NCBI RefSeq assembly: GCF_000002985.6
Contig: NC_003281.10
Span: 10,478,001 to 10,542,000, forward strand
Origin: Caenorhabditis elegans
Taxonomy: Eukaryota > Nematoda > Chromadorea > Rhabditida > Rhabditidae
DNA: 64,000 bases
Reading direction: 5' to 3'
In this document: piece after piece, positions 22,574-35,100 of the stretch
How the letters are laid out: every line of letters starts with the position of its first letter
Numbering within the stretch: position 1 is the first letter of the stretch
Program-made: the position numbers and the translations under genes
The notes under the pieces: model-generated
Databases searched by the model: none
What the model was told of the DNA's origin: nothing
Seen by the model: the letters and a program-made list of their open reading frames with translations, nothing else

Positions 22574-25500
22574 TCAGCAGCAGAATCCCTCTTCTTCCAC
22601 ATTTTCCGTCTCATTTGCCTTCAAAATCAACCGTTCTTGCTCTTTTTGATGTCGTTCATCTTGTGATTGTACGTGCATTGGTTTACTTTGTTGTAGTTTG
22701 TGTAACAGTGTGAGAAAAATTGATTCGACATGATCTGCTTCTGATGCTAATTTGGCTGATGTTTCGAATAATGCCATGTTGTTACGGTCGGCGAACATCT
22801 GAAAATTGCGATTTTTTTATTTGAAAAAGTGGGGAAAATCGAAAATTTTGGGAGATTTTGGAAGATTTTTTCCGATGGTTTTTTTTCGATTTTAATATTA
22901 TTTTTGTTTTTCTGTTTTTCAAGTTTTCTCAGTTTTGTCGATTTTTTGAATTGATTTTTTGAATTTTCAAGAATTGAATTTTAATATAAATTTTTTTCCA
23001 GTTTTTCGAAATTTTCAAATTTATATTTCAAGAAAAAAAATTATTTTATTTTTTTCTAGTATATTTTTAATTTAGCCTATTTTCTTCAATTTTAAAAATT
23101 TTAAAAATTGAATTTTTCAGTAGAAAAAAGGGGAAGAAGTTTAAAAAAATTTTATTGAGTGATTTTTTTAATATAAAAAAGTCCAATCAATATTTTCAAA
23201 TTTTTTCCAAATTTTTCAATAAAAATTGTAATTTTTGTAGAAATAATGTTTTTTAATTAATTTTTTCTCAATCTCAATTTTTTCCTTTTTGTTAAAAAAT
23301 TCCCAGAAAAATTAATGAAAATATTGGTTTTTTTAGCGAAATTTCGAAAAATAATTTTCTTCCAAATTTTTATAAGCACCTGAGCTTCATCAGTGGACAC
23401 TCGATTTGTGCATTCCACGTCACACTTGTTGCCGATCAGGATCCTCGGAACTTCACTATCCCCAACGAGACCATGCTTTTCACATTCTTTTATCCAAAGT
23501 GCCAAATCGTTGAATGACTCACGGCTGGAAATTAGAAATTTAATAGATGGGAAGATAGTACCGAAATTGAATATTTGCTCTCAAAAAGCGAAGTATTGAA
23601 TTTTCATTTTAAATTTTTAAAAATTGAATTTTGATAATAATTGTGATTTTTAAATTTTTATTTTTTTCCAGTTTTTCGAATTTTTCAGATTGATTTTTTA
23701 ATAAGAATATTGTTTAAATTTTTTCTAGAAAAAAATTCAATCAACTTTTTCCAGTAATTTTTTTTTCGTTTTTTCAATTTTTTGTTAGAAATTGAGCCAA
23801 CTTTTTAGGTTTTTTTCTCAGAAAACTGTCGTATTTGATGTATTTTCGCGCTGAAAAACTAGAAAATTAACTGAAAAAACTGAAAAATCAATTAAAAATA
23901 GCAAATTTTGATTTCAGACTCTAAAAGTTTCGATTTTTGAAGAAAAAAAACACTTTTTTCATAAATATTTCAATTATCCAAAAAAATCAGGAATTGAAGC
24001 AATTTTAAAATATTTCAAAAAATTTGGGTTTTGATCGGATTTTACCGGATTTTAGCCGAGATTTATCATTTTTACCAAATTTTTTTTCAAAATCTAACAA
24101 ATTTCGGCTTTTGGGAAACCTGAAATTTCTCAAAAATTGATCGAGCTTTTTCAAAAAATTGAGGTTTTTTAAAACGATTTTCAATTCAATTTTTTGTTTT
24201 TGCTCCAAATTTCTAAAAAAGTATTTTTTGTGACATCCCTCTGATGCTTACCATGTGACATCATACACAAAAACGACAGCATTCACATTTCTATAATAAT
24301 GAGCAACAATCGATTGTCGATATCTTTCCTGTCCAGCAGTATCCCATAGCTGAACACGAAGAAGTTCATTTTCAATTACACAACTTCTTTCTCGAAAATC
24401 CACTCCGATTGTGGCTTCAGTATGTTCGGGGAATCTTCCACAACAAAAACGGAATGAAAGACACGTTTTTCCGACGGCCGCGTTGCCCACTATGATTACC
24501 TGGAAACAGTAAGGTAATGAAAAATGGAAAGAAATTGAGGAAAAAACACATTTTCGAATTTTTCAAATTTATGTTTCAATAAAAAATATTATTTCTAATT
24601 TTTGCTGCATAAAACCTCTTTTTTTTATTTTGCTTTGATTTTACGATTTTTAATTATTTTTTAACTTGAAAACGTTGGACAAAATTGAAAAAAAACACTT
24701 AATATTGAGTTCTTAATTTTAATATTATATTGGAAGATTTTCTCCAATTAATTTTTTCCATTTTTCAAATTGAATTTTTAATATTATTTTTTGGTGCTGG
24801 TTTTTTTGTAAATTCCTTTTATTTAGTTTTTCAAATTTTCTTAATGTTTTTCAATTAAATTTTCAAAATAGATTTTTGAATATTAATTTTGATGATGGTT
24901 TTCCAAAATTTTCTTTTTTTTAAATTAGTTTTTCGAAAAATTCGAATTTTTCAGTTAAAAATGAAACTCATGGAATTTGTGAAAAAACAATTAAAACGGT
25001 TTTAAAAAATTCAAAAAAACTATTTTTCGTTTTTTTAAAATCAACTTAAATTTTTTTTTTGAATTTTTAAATAAAATTGCAAAATTTTCCAAAAAAATCG
25101 CAGAAAAATAGATTTTCAAGTAAATTTTAGAATTTTTGAAAAATAATAGATATCAGCTATTCCACTGCCATTTTTCCAGACTATTCAGAAAAAAAAAATC
25201 GCCATAAAATTGTTTAAAAAAAAAAATCGATTTTTAGCTCTAATTTTCAACTGATATATTTCTTCATTTTAAAATTCTATAATGAACCTTGAAAGTTCTC
25301 TTCTGTTTGTATGTTTTCGTTGAAGACGGAGCCAACGCCATTTTCTTCGGCCCAGCTGTCACTGCTTCTGGAGCCGGAGGTATTGGTGGAGGAGCTGTTG
25401 GATATGGAACACGAACTGGAGTTGATGGTACTGCTGGTGAAGGATCTTGTGGTGCTGATGGATGTGTTGGTTGGGGATGTGATGCTGTTGTCTGGAAGGA

Positions 25501-25851
25501 TTTATTTATTTTTTGAGGGAAAAAAAAGGTTTTTTTTTAGGAAAATTTATTTTTAAAAGTTTCCTAAAATTTTGGTCATTTTCTCAAATTTCAATGTTTT
25601 CTTTTCTTTTTTCATCAATATAATTTTAAAAAATTGCATTTTATGTTATGAAAAGTTTTCCCGATTTTTTGAATTTTTCGGAAAGTCGAAAAATTTTCGT
25701 TTTTCAAATTGATTTTTCCTCTGAATTTCTCCATATTTCCAGTGCTCACCAGCTCATCAGGATGAGTTGCAGTGACATGTTTCGGTGGATCAATTACAGT
25801 AGCATACGTGGAGAACTGAGGAGCCGGGATGTTCACATGATGCTCCGACAT
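22574..25851 (-). CDS. rab-33: Rab33-type small GTPase
   Basis: Minus-strand exons 25851..25750, 25491..25288, 24499..24252, 23524..23380, 22798..22574 give 307 aa. Nucleotide-binding motifs: P-loop GNAAVGKT, switch [10 protein letters not shown], switch [18 protein letters not shown] and ETSAK. The C-terminus is GFCC, a CC-type double geranylgeranylation signal. Rab33 proteins act at the Golgi and in autophagosome formation (binding Atg16L in mammals). The first about 100 residues before the P-loop are a Pro/Ala/Thr-rich low-complexity extension ([14 protein letters not shown]), much longer than in vertebrate Rab33. The start has TTTCTTCAG 3 bp upstream, a good trans-splice acceptor, and lies 221 bp after the taf-11.1 stop, which suggests a downstream operon position. 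Introns are very AT-rich with many T runs. Confidence 0.9.
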
Positions 25852-26072
25852 ATCTGAAGAAATTTGGGATATGGGGGAGGATTTTGAGCAAAAAAGAAAA
25901 GAAATTAGATATTTTAGTATGTTCAGAACATTTTAGAGAAATTAAAAAAAGGAAACATAAAAATAAATATTATTAAAAAAAAACAAGAACAAAAACAAAA
26001 ATCTTGAGATTCATATAATTAGAAACCGGTATTAATGATTAAAAAAAAAACAAAAAAAAAGCAAAAAAAAAG

Positions 26073-27246
26073 TCAATACTTCGCTCCATACGGTGGCCAC
26101 AATTTTCCCTCGGCCAAAAGTTTGTCGAAAGCTCGAGTGATATGATACGGTTGAACTGGACGGTCTTGCTCATTTAGAGCTCCACGGAGCTCCACAGCTT
26201 CTTCCACAAGATCTCCGATGAACATCTGCAAAATTTGGATTTACGCGGTTTTTTTAATTCTTAAAATCGAATTTTGAAAAAAAGTTAGTGAATTTTTATG
26301 ATTCTTACTTTAATTTTTCTTTGGAATCTGTTTTGAAACACTTTTCGCCCAACTTTCAGACGGTTTTTCCTAAAAATTGGCCTAAAAATCGAAATTTTTA
26401 CACTTACTCAATATTTTTGCGGAAAAATGCTCGAAAATTTGACGAAACAAAAAGAAAAACTGATGATTTTAGCCGTAAAACGAAAAATTTAGAATTTTTT
26501 TTTCGAAAAACTCACTTTCGTAAGGCCAGCTACTGCAAGCGCAAGTGGATCACTGGGAATTTGTCCGGTGGTTCGAGTAATCACGTTTTTGATGATTCTT
26601 CTGTTGAATCTCGATCTGAAATTCAATTTAAATTCAACTTTAATTGCTTTTTTCTGGCTTGTAGCACCTTTTAAACGCCGTATAGCGATCCAGTTGCTCA
26701 TTCGAAAAATTCGCAATCAAAAGTGACTCGGCAATAGATTTTTCCTCATCTGACTTCTGAAAATTTCAATTTTTATTCGATTTTATTCGCTTTTCTTCAA
26801 AATTTCATACATTTATCGGAGTATCTTTCTCCTGAATCCAACTTGCAGAAGATTTCATTGCAATGGAATTTGTGGACGAGCTAGCCGTCAAAATTCGCTT
26901 TCTTGAGCCACTTTTTTTAGATTTTAAGCTCAAACTCTCTTCTGAAGTGCTCTCCGGTATGAAGCTGCTGCTGGAAGCGCCACTCTCGGAGATTTTTCGC
27001 TTTTTCTGAGAATAATTAATAAAATTCGTCGATTGTTTGGCTGTTCATACCTCTGGAGGAGTATCCTTTGATAATTCAGCAATTTCGTCTTCTTCACTGC
27101 TGCAGATGAGAAATTTTAAGCGAAAATTGGCAGGAAAATTCGTACCTCATCTCCAAATCCTTCAAAACTGAGGTCGGAACTATCTCATCGTCGCTGTCAC
27201 TGTCGCTGAGACCGCCAAATAGGTCATCGGCAGCTGTTTTTGACAT
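26073..27246 (-). CDS. taf-11.1: TFIID subunit TAF11
   Basis: Minus-strand exons 27246..27146, 27099..27051, 27005..26811, 26756..26668, 26615..26516, 26225..26073 give 228 aa. The acidic N-terminus (SDSDSDDE) and a Lys/Ser-rich linker with KKRK and RKR basic clusters precede the histone-fold domain in the C-terminal half: LLIANFSNEQLDRYTAF, SRFNRRIIKNVITRTTG, PLALAVAGLTKMFIGDLVEE and RAFDKLLAEGKLWPP. This is the order of TAF11, which pairs with TAF13 inside TFIID near TBP. The start is shared with a divergent promoter facing the URM1 gene 233 bp away. Symbol from memory of this C. elegans locus; family call is independent of that. Confidence 0.88.
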
Positions 27247-27479
27247 TTTTCTGAAAAAAATGTCATGGATTTCTGATTTTCTAACAATTTTTATTAAAAA
27301 AATGAATAAAAAAGGAGGAATCCAACACGTCAATGAAAAAGAACTCTCTATCGCCTCCACTCTCTAACGCGTAGCAATGGAGCGTAGTTGCACAATTTCA
27401 CCGTGTACTCCTCTCGGGCAACTTAATTTTTAAAGTTTTTTTTTTCGAAATTTATGTTTTAAAGTATTATTGATTTCAG
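27247..27479. promoter_or_regulatory. Divergent promoter between taf-11.1 and URM1
   Basis: The two start codons face away across 233 bp, which must hold both promoters. No TATA box is evident. TTTCAG directly before the URM1 ATG and a TTTTTCAG on the minus strand just before the taf-11.1 ATG are likely trans-splice acceptors. Confidence 0.5.
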
Positions 27480-27832
27480 ATGAGCACAATTCCAGTCACA
27501 ATTGATTTTTCCGGCGGAGCCGAGTTTCTCGTCAAAGCAAAAGCACAAAAGGTTCAGATTCCGGCAGGTACTTGATTTTTGAATTTTAAAAACGAATTTT
27601 GACGATTTTTATTTCAGACTCTACACTCCGAGACGTGCTGAAATTTGTCCGGGACAACCTCGTCACGGATGTTCACCGGATAAATATGTTGCTCAACGAT
27701 GACGCCAGCGAAGTTGCTCACGGAGTGATTACCCTTATCAATGACACGGATACCGGATTGCTGTTAGAATACGATACGGTTATTGAGGCAGGGGATACGA
27801 TTACTTTTGTCTCGACGCTTCATGGTGGATGA
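27480..27832 (+). CDS. Ubiquitin-related modifier URM1
   Basis: Exons 27480..27567 and 27618..27832 give 100 aa. The protein is a beta-grasp ubiquitin-like fold and ends in the diglycine HGG with LHGG immediately before the stop, so no processing is needed, as in URM1. VTIDFSGGAEFL, LRDVLKFVRDNL, VLINDTDTGLL-type text and DTITFVSTLHGG match the family. URM1 is thiocarboxylated by UBA4/MOCS3 and supplies sulfur for 2-thiouridine at the tRNA wobble position, and can also be conjugated to proteins. The ATG follows TGATTTCAG directly, so it is likely trans-spliced. Confidence 0.92.
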
Positions 27833-28171
27833 ACTCGGATTTTTGCTAATTGTTTTGTTTTTAAGCTGTTTTTTAAGTTGATAATGAATTTGAAATGTAT
27901 CACTTCGAAATTAGTTAACAGAGCAGGTATCTTCAACGGACGAAGGTTGCTGAAACTTTCGACGAGCGGAACTTTCAAGGGGACTCATCTTAATCGAAGA
28001 AGAAAAAACGCTTCACAGAACGACAGTTTCTAGGCATTTCCAGAAAGATGGAAGAACTTTCGAAACCGAAGACTCCCCCCTGTACCCAAAACAAAAGAAA
28101 AACACTTTTTTTCTCATTTTACAGCTTTATTTTTGTCCTGGCAGTATGTAATCTAGAAAGTTGGGGGCAAT
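27833..28171. other. Convergent 3' region, URM1 and sip-1
   Basis: 339 bp between two stop codons. The minus-strand AATAAA for sip-1 is at 28126-28131. Around 28028-28062 there are TTCCAGAA and GAACTTTC motifs resembling heat-shock elements (TTCnnGAA), downstream of sip-1. Confidence 0.55.
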
Positions 28172-28707
28172 TTAGTGCTTTCCGGTGGTGGTGGTGCTGG
28201 ATGGCTTCTGGGTGACAGCGTGTCCAGCAGAAGTGTGGATTGGAAGAGCACGAACGGTGGTGTTGGAGCCGGTCTTTGGAGCATCGATGGTCATCTGTCC
28301 TTCCTTGTTGATGACGGTGTGGATGTGAGCCAAGTCGACGTCCTTTGGAAGAGTGAACTGGCGAGTGAACGATCTGAAAATTTTTAATTAATTTTAATTC
28401 CAATAAATGAAAAATAAAATAAAACCAACCTCTTGCTGAACCCGTGCTCGGTCTTGACCTCGTGGTGTCCCTCAATGGTGAGAACGTGTCCCTCAAGATT
28501 GACCTTCAACTCTTCCGGCTTGAACGCGGCGACGTCGAGCTTGACACAGAACTTCTGGGCGGTGTTCTCGACCTCGTTGAGCTGTTGTGGCACGATGTTG
28601 TTGAAGTTGTTGAGCATGCTGTGACGCTGAGCCCAGTATGGCATCATGTCCTCGAAGTCGCGGAAGAGTCCGGTTGGACGGCCAGTGTATGGGCAGAGAG
28701 AAGACAT
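28172..28707 (-). CDS. sip-1: Small heat-shock protein (alpha-crystallin family)
   Basis: Exons 28707..28430 and 28373..28172 give 159 aa, the length of C. elegans SIP-1. The N-terminal FEDMMPYWAQRHSMLNNF precedes an alpha-crystallin domain (FCVKLDVAAFKPEELKV, LEGHVLTIEGHHEVKTEHGF, RSFTRQFTLPKDVD), and the C-terminal tail has a Thr/Ser-rich end after the conserved short hydrophobic motif region. SIP-1 is an embryonic, acid-tuned ATP-independent chaperone that prevents aggregation. The single intron splits the domain. Codon usage is strongly biased (CTC, GTC, AAG, CCA), consistent with high expression. Confidence 0.93.
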
Positions 28708-29159
28708 AGTTGAGTGAATAGGGTTAAGAATGAGGTGAAAAACGATGAACGTCTGAGGAAAATGGCAAAATCCGCGCCTTTTATACCCAATTTTTGTTTG
28801 TTGTTTGTTGTTGTTTACTTGTTTACATTTTTGTTGTTGTTTCGATGATCAGTGAGAGATCAAAATGTAGGTCAAACATTATATTTTACGAGAAATTGCG
28901 TATTTTAATAAAAATTATTTATTTTTTATCAGAATTTTGCATTTTTTTTTCTCTAAAATCTTTCTCTGAAAATTAAATTTTTCACACAATTCTGTTTTAA
29001 AATTCCGCTTTTCTTTTAAAAAAATGCATTGCACGCAAAATGCGCCAGTGTACACCGTTTGACACGCTTCTCGTCTTCTATTCTACGTGGCCGTAAATCT
29101 ACACAGATTTTATCAGATAATTTTCCAGGGTTTTAAAAAATATTTTAACGAACAAAATT
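28708..29159. promoter_or_regulatory. Divergent region between sip-1 and sly-1
   Basis: 452 bp between divergent starts. It holds the sip-1 TATA box, a (TTG)n-rich tract (28791-28845), and an AT-rich stretch. I see no clean TTCnnGAAnnTTC heat-shock element, which fits sip-1 being developmentally rather than heat controlled. The sly-1 ATG follows TTTAACGAACAAAATT. Confidence 0.55.
28779..28785 (-). promoter_or_regulatory. TATA box of sip-1
   Basis: Reads TATAAAA on the minus strand, 72 bp upstream of the sip-1 ATG, right for a short 5' UTR. A GGCGCGG stretch lies just downstream on the minus strand. Confidence 0.75.
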
Positions 29160-32100
29160 ATGCCGGCGGAGCTGGAAAGCGTTCGAACGCGACAAATAGG
29201 TGAGAATTCATGCTTGATATGAATAAAATATAAATAAATCTCCATATTTTCAGTCGCTTTACGGACGATGATCAATTTGAATGAGCCCGTAGTCAATTCT
29301 GGAGTCAGAGAACCGGTAGGCCGATTTAAAATACCTGAAAAATCAAATTTATTGTGTGAATTTAGGTATGGAAAGTATTGGTGCTCGACAGAACCGGACA
29401 GGATATAATTTCGCCGCTTCTCCCAGTCAAACAGCTCAGAGAACTCGGAGTTACCCTTCATTTGTGCGATTTTAGCTAAAAAACTGCGCAGAAATTCAAT
29501 TTTTCATATTGCAGATTGATCGGAGCCCGCCGTGAGCCGCTAACCGACGTTCCAGCTGTGTACTTCGTGTCGCCAAACGATGAGAATATTGATTTGATGA
29601 GTGAAGATCTCAAAAAAGCCATGTACGACTCGTTCTATTGCAATTTCATCTCCCCGTTGGCTCGTCCTCGTCTCGAATCGCTCGCTTCAGCTGCAGTACA
29701 CGGGGGAGCAGTTTCACAAGTTCAAAAAGTGCGATAAAGAATTAAAAAATATATTTAATTCAGCATTAACTAGTCGAAAACCTTCTACATTCTTCATAAC
29801 TTGTGCTGCAAAAACCATTATAAATCTCAAAATTGTGGTTTTTTTTCGGATTTTTTCTTGCAAAAAGTACAGAATTTTGAAAATTATCAACCTTTTTTCT
29901 TGATTCTAACAAAGTTTGTCGTAAAAACACTTATAAAATTGAATTTTGCACTAGTTTTTCAGCAAAAATAACTTTTTATTTCAAAAAAAAATTAGATTTT
30001 CCGACATTTTCAAAATTTCCAGGTAGTGGATCAATATCTCAACTTCATTTCCCTGGAAGATGATCTCTTTGTGCTCCGTCGTTACAGTGAAAATAGTACA
30101 TTCTCATATCACGCAATGAATTCACCCGGAACATCCGATGTCGCCGTGAATGCGATGCTTGATTCCATTGCCGACGGACTTTTTGCAGTTTGTGCCACTA
30201 TGGGAATTGTTCCGATTATTAGATGTCCGAAGGGAAATGCTGCTGAAATGGTGGCAAAAGTACGGTTATTATACTCAAAATGGCTCGAAAGTAGCGGATA
30301 TTATAACAAAAATTCGGAGAAAATCGCTTGGTTTTCGCTAAAATTTCCAATTATGCCAATTTTTCGGTGCTGTGGCGTCTGGAAATTGATTTTTAATTGA
30401 TTATTGGCATATTGTGCACGTTTTTTCGTTTATTTGGGTGTATTTAAAACCAATACGAAATTTTACAAAACTAGCAAATTTAGCAGGTTTTCCCAAAATT
30501 GTTCATTAAATTTTCTGATAAAAAATTGAAAAAAAAATTGTTTTATCTGAAAATACCTTTTATTTCATTAGGAAAAAAAAAATGAAAAGTGCTCAAAAAT
30601 TGTCTGAAAGAGCACTCTTCCCATTGTTCCCACTAAAATAAAAGCTAAAGATAAAGCAAATATTTTTCCACAAAAACGCGCCAAGTAGGACAATATTCAA
30701 TTAAAAAAAATTTCCAGCCGATATGACATCGAAAAATTTAAAAATTAAAGATTTTAGCCAAAAAATGTATTTTTCTGGAAATTTTAAAGAATTTTAGTTA
30801 AAAAATTTGATGTTTTAGGGTCATTTTCGGTATGATAAAGCGAATAAAAATTATTTCAGAAACTCGATCAAAAACTGCGTGACAATCTCCGCGATTCACG
30901 AAACAATCTATTCACAATGGATGGAGTTCGAATGGGACTTTTACAGACATCTCGACCACTTTTAGTGATTGGAGATCGTTCTGCAGATCTTGCTACGATG
31001 CTTCATCATACTTGGACTTATCAAGCTCTGATGCATGATGTTTTGGTACGGGAGAGTCTAGAAAATCATAAAAAAAAGGCCAAACTGTTTAGCATCTGAA
31101 ATACTTTGAGAAGTTTTTTAAAATGAATTTTGAGACATTTTGGGCTGAACTACACAATTTTCATCGAAAAAAAAACCTTTTTCCCCTGAAAATCTTGTCA
31201 ATTTCTTCAGGAACTCGATCAAAACCGTGTGACAATCAGTACTTCTTCTACTGGAAAGAAAAAGGACTACGATATGGCCACTGGTGGTTCGGATAAACTT
31301 TGGAATAATCATAAGGGTAGTGCTTTCCCGACGGTCGCCGAAGCTGTTCAGGAGAATCTCGATGATTATCGTAGCAAGGAAGATGATATTAAGAAGATTA
31401 AGCAGGCTCTTGTGAGTACTGTTCAGAAGAAATTTGGTTAAAATTGACCACTGAGAAAGAAAATTAGAATAAATTCCTACATAAATTTCTTTAAAAAATG
31501 TTTAGAAAAACTAATTAATTTATTTTCAGAATTTTGATTCGTAAATTTTAATTACAAATTTATGAAGAAAAAATACATGAAAATTGTCAAATTTCCCTAA
31601 AATGTATTTTTTTGAAAAATTTCGAAGTCACTTTTGGACTGCAATTTTTAAATAATTCAAAAAAATTCCACCTTTCAACTATTTTTTTGTTGCAGGGATT
31701 AAGTGGAGAAAGTGAAGCAGCCGACGAAGCTCTCACCAATGTTCTAGCTGATACAACTGCAAAGCTTGGATCGACTGTGATGAGCCTTCCGGATTTGCTC
31801 GAATCAAAGAGGCTCATTGATTTGCACACGAATATTGCCACAACACTGCTTGACGTCATCAAAGAGAGAAAACTGGATGTGCTCTTTGAGCTCGAGCAAA
31901 AGCTGTTGCAACACTCACCGCTTGGTAGATCTTTTTTGTTGAATTTTTGAATAAAAATTGGCAGAAAAAACCATTTTAGCAGCTTTTTTAGTTAAAAATT
32001 GCCACATTTGAAATAAAAATCATTAAAACTTCGGAAATTTCTGTAATTGTTTAAAATTTAAAATTTCCAGACCAACCGGTAACCCAGTTCCTGAGCAATA

Positions 32101-35100
32101 TTAATCACCAAGAAGACGTCCTTCGTGTGCTCATAATCGCATTTTTGTGCCAGGAAACTGTCAATCAGAATGGATATGATCAAATGATGAACTTGCTCCG
32201 TGAGCGAGGAATTGAAGAATCCGCACTGAAACATGTGCAGAAGCTCAAGTTCGTGAAAAAAATTGTCGAAAAAAATCAATAGAAACTCGAGTTGAATTAA
32301 AAAATCTAAAATCTTGTAGAAAATTTTGTTTAAAAAATTGTAAAGAAATAATTTTGAGCTTAAAAAACCTTAAAATTTTTATTTATTTTTCCAAAAATTT
32401 ATTAGAAAAAAAAAGTAAATAGCCCAGAAACTGACAATTTAAGTTGAAAAACCTGGAAAAAAACCAGAATAGTTCAAAATTTCGGCTTTTAAACTAAAAA
32501 TCGTGAAAAAAAAGCGAAAAAAATGATTTTTCCATCTCTGGAAAATTTAAATTTTCTATTCTGTGAATACTATTGTCTAGCAATTTAAAAAACTGCATGA
32601 ATTGTCAAAAATTACCAATTTTTCATCTAAAAAACTTACGTTTTTCTAGCGAAATTCCTAATTTTATTTGATTTTTCCCGCATTGGAAATTTCAAAAAAA
32701 AAGTGATAAATGCTCTGAAAAATTTGAAATTTCCATTTTTAGACTTTTTCACTAACTGGAAAAACTGGAAAAATCAGCAATAATTGGAAATGTTAGAAAT
32801 CGCCGGATTTTTGACATTTCTAGTGTCATTTAAATTTTCCAAAAAACTACAACGAAATTATAGATAAATATGAAAAAATCATGAAAAAAAAAAATCAAAT
32901 TTTAGCCTATTTCAACTCTAAGAGTATATTTTTTCTGTGATTGCCGACATTCTCAAATCCCAATTTCCTAATTTTCAGATCCATTTCCCAACTTGGATCC
33001 CGAGCCGCCAACTCTGCTCACACAGAAGAGCATCAAGGTGCTGGAACAAAAACGATAAGCATGTTCGGAAAGCTTCTAAGTCATAGTTCGAAATTTGTAA
33101 TGGAAGGAGTCAAGAATTTGGTGCCAAAAGAGCACAATTTGCCACTTACAAAAATGATTGATTCACTGAATACGCCACCATCATCAACTGGAATATCATC
33201 AGCTGTTGGAATTAATCAAATGATTGGAGGATCATCACAAGGACCTGATATTGATGATATTTATTGCTTTTTCGATCCAAAATTGATGCATCAGCCGACG
33301 AAGGAGTTCGTTTTTTTTTTTTTTAAAAGAAAAAGTCGAAAATTATTTTTTTTGTGGGGAGAAAACTATAAATTTGTCAAAAAATATGTACATTTCGCTA
33401 AGAAAAATAAATTCTTAATTTTTCAATTTGGCGAATTTTTCAGAGAAAAATTGCCGCTTTTTGGAAAATTGAAAAATCGAAAAAAAAATTGAAAAATTGT
33501 ATAAATTTGTCAAAAATATGTAGATTTCGATTTTAAAAATTGAGAAAAGATATGAAATTCTTCTCCATAAGTTTTTCCAACAAAAACAATAAAAATCGAA
33601 TTTTTTTCAAAAACAAAAAATTTAATACATCGGCTTTTTGACCATTTTTCATTAAAAAAAACAATTTTTGCACTAAAAAATAAAATTTTAGGTTCTAATT
33701 CCGAATTTTCAGACGTTTTTTTAAAGTTGTTTATCAATGAATTTTTTTTTTAAGTTTCAGCCTTTTTTATTTTAAAAAAAATGCTTAAAAAAATTATTTG
33801 AAGAACATTTTTTAAAAAGAAAATTGAAATAGTTTCCACTTTAAGAAAAATAACAATTTTCGTTATTTGTTCTTAGAAAAAAAGTAAAAGTTGCCATTTT
33901 TCTGAGAGAAAATATTTTTTTTCGATTTTTCTGACAAAAAAACTGTTTTTCGTGGTAAGAAGTAAGGGAAAATTCGAAAAATTCCAACAAAAAATTAAAT
34001 AATCTTCATTTTGAAAGAAAATTGAAATAATTTCAACTAAATTTCGAAAAATAAATTTTCCAGAACCATCCTGCTTGCCCGTCAACAATCTGCCCAAGAC
34101 GTCATTCTTTTCGTTGTTGGAGGTGGAAACTACGTGGAATATCAAAATCTTGTGGATTACGGTAATTAATTTGAAAATATTGATACTATTCAAAAAATTA
34201 CAAAAAAAAAACATTTTTGTTTAAATTAAAAAGTGGAGTTAAAATTGAAAAGTTGAGATTTTGGAAGTTCTAGAAAAAAAAACTATTTTAATTAATTTTT
34301 AAAAAATGTTTCTATTTGAAAATTCGCTCGAAATTCAAATTTGCATAGTCCATTAAATTTAAATAAAAATTGATTAATTCCTTCTCATTTAGGAGAAATT
34401 TTTTTTGTTGGTTTGTGAAATTTTTCTAATTTTCAGACTATTTTCGTGCTTTAAAACTATTTTCCAACACACTTTTCTCTTTCTAAATCCACTATTTTTC
34501 CAGGTAAACGAAAAAATCTGATGCGAGTCACCTACGGATGCACGGAGCTCGTGAATCCCGCACAATTCTGCGATCAGGTTAGTTGTTGCTCTCTCTCTCT
34601 CCCGTTGACTGACTTATCTGGCGATTCCCCGTATTTTTTTTGTTCGCCGCTCGAATTTTGACGCAAAACTACTGACTCTTGCTTCTTCTTTTTCGGCTCT
34701 TGATTTGATTTTCCGAAAACGTATCCTCCTGCCGGCTCCTTCTCCTTGTCCTGTTGCCCGAATTCGTGTGTGTGTGTGCTCTTTTGCTTTTTCTTTCTGT
34801 CGCCATAACCGTCGAAAATTTGAAATTTGAATCGAATTAGAATCGAAGAAAAGGAGAGGAGGATCTGTCAACACTTTTTGAAATTTGATCTACGAAGTAT
34901 ATATGGATAACTTTGTTAGGAATCTGTTTTCTGGTTTTTCATAGAAATTGGCTGAAAATTTATTTTTAATTTGATTAAAAAGAAAACGCTTTTTATAGAA
35001 GCTCCAGGAAATTTAGGCCAAACTGCGAAAAATTTAGAAAAAAACACTTAAAACTTTAAAAAATCATCCTTAATTTTCCCAAAATTTTGAGAAAAAAATC

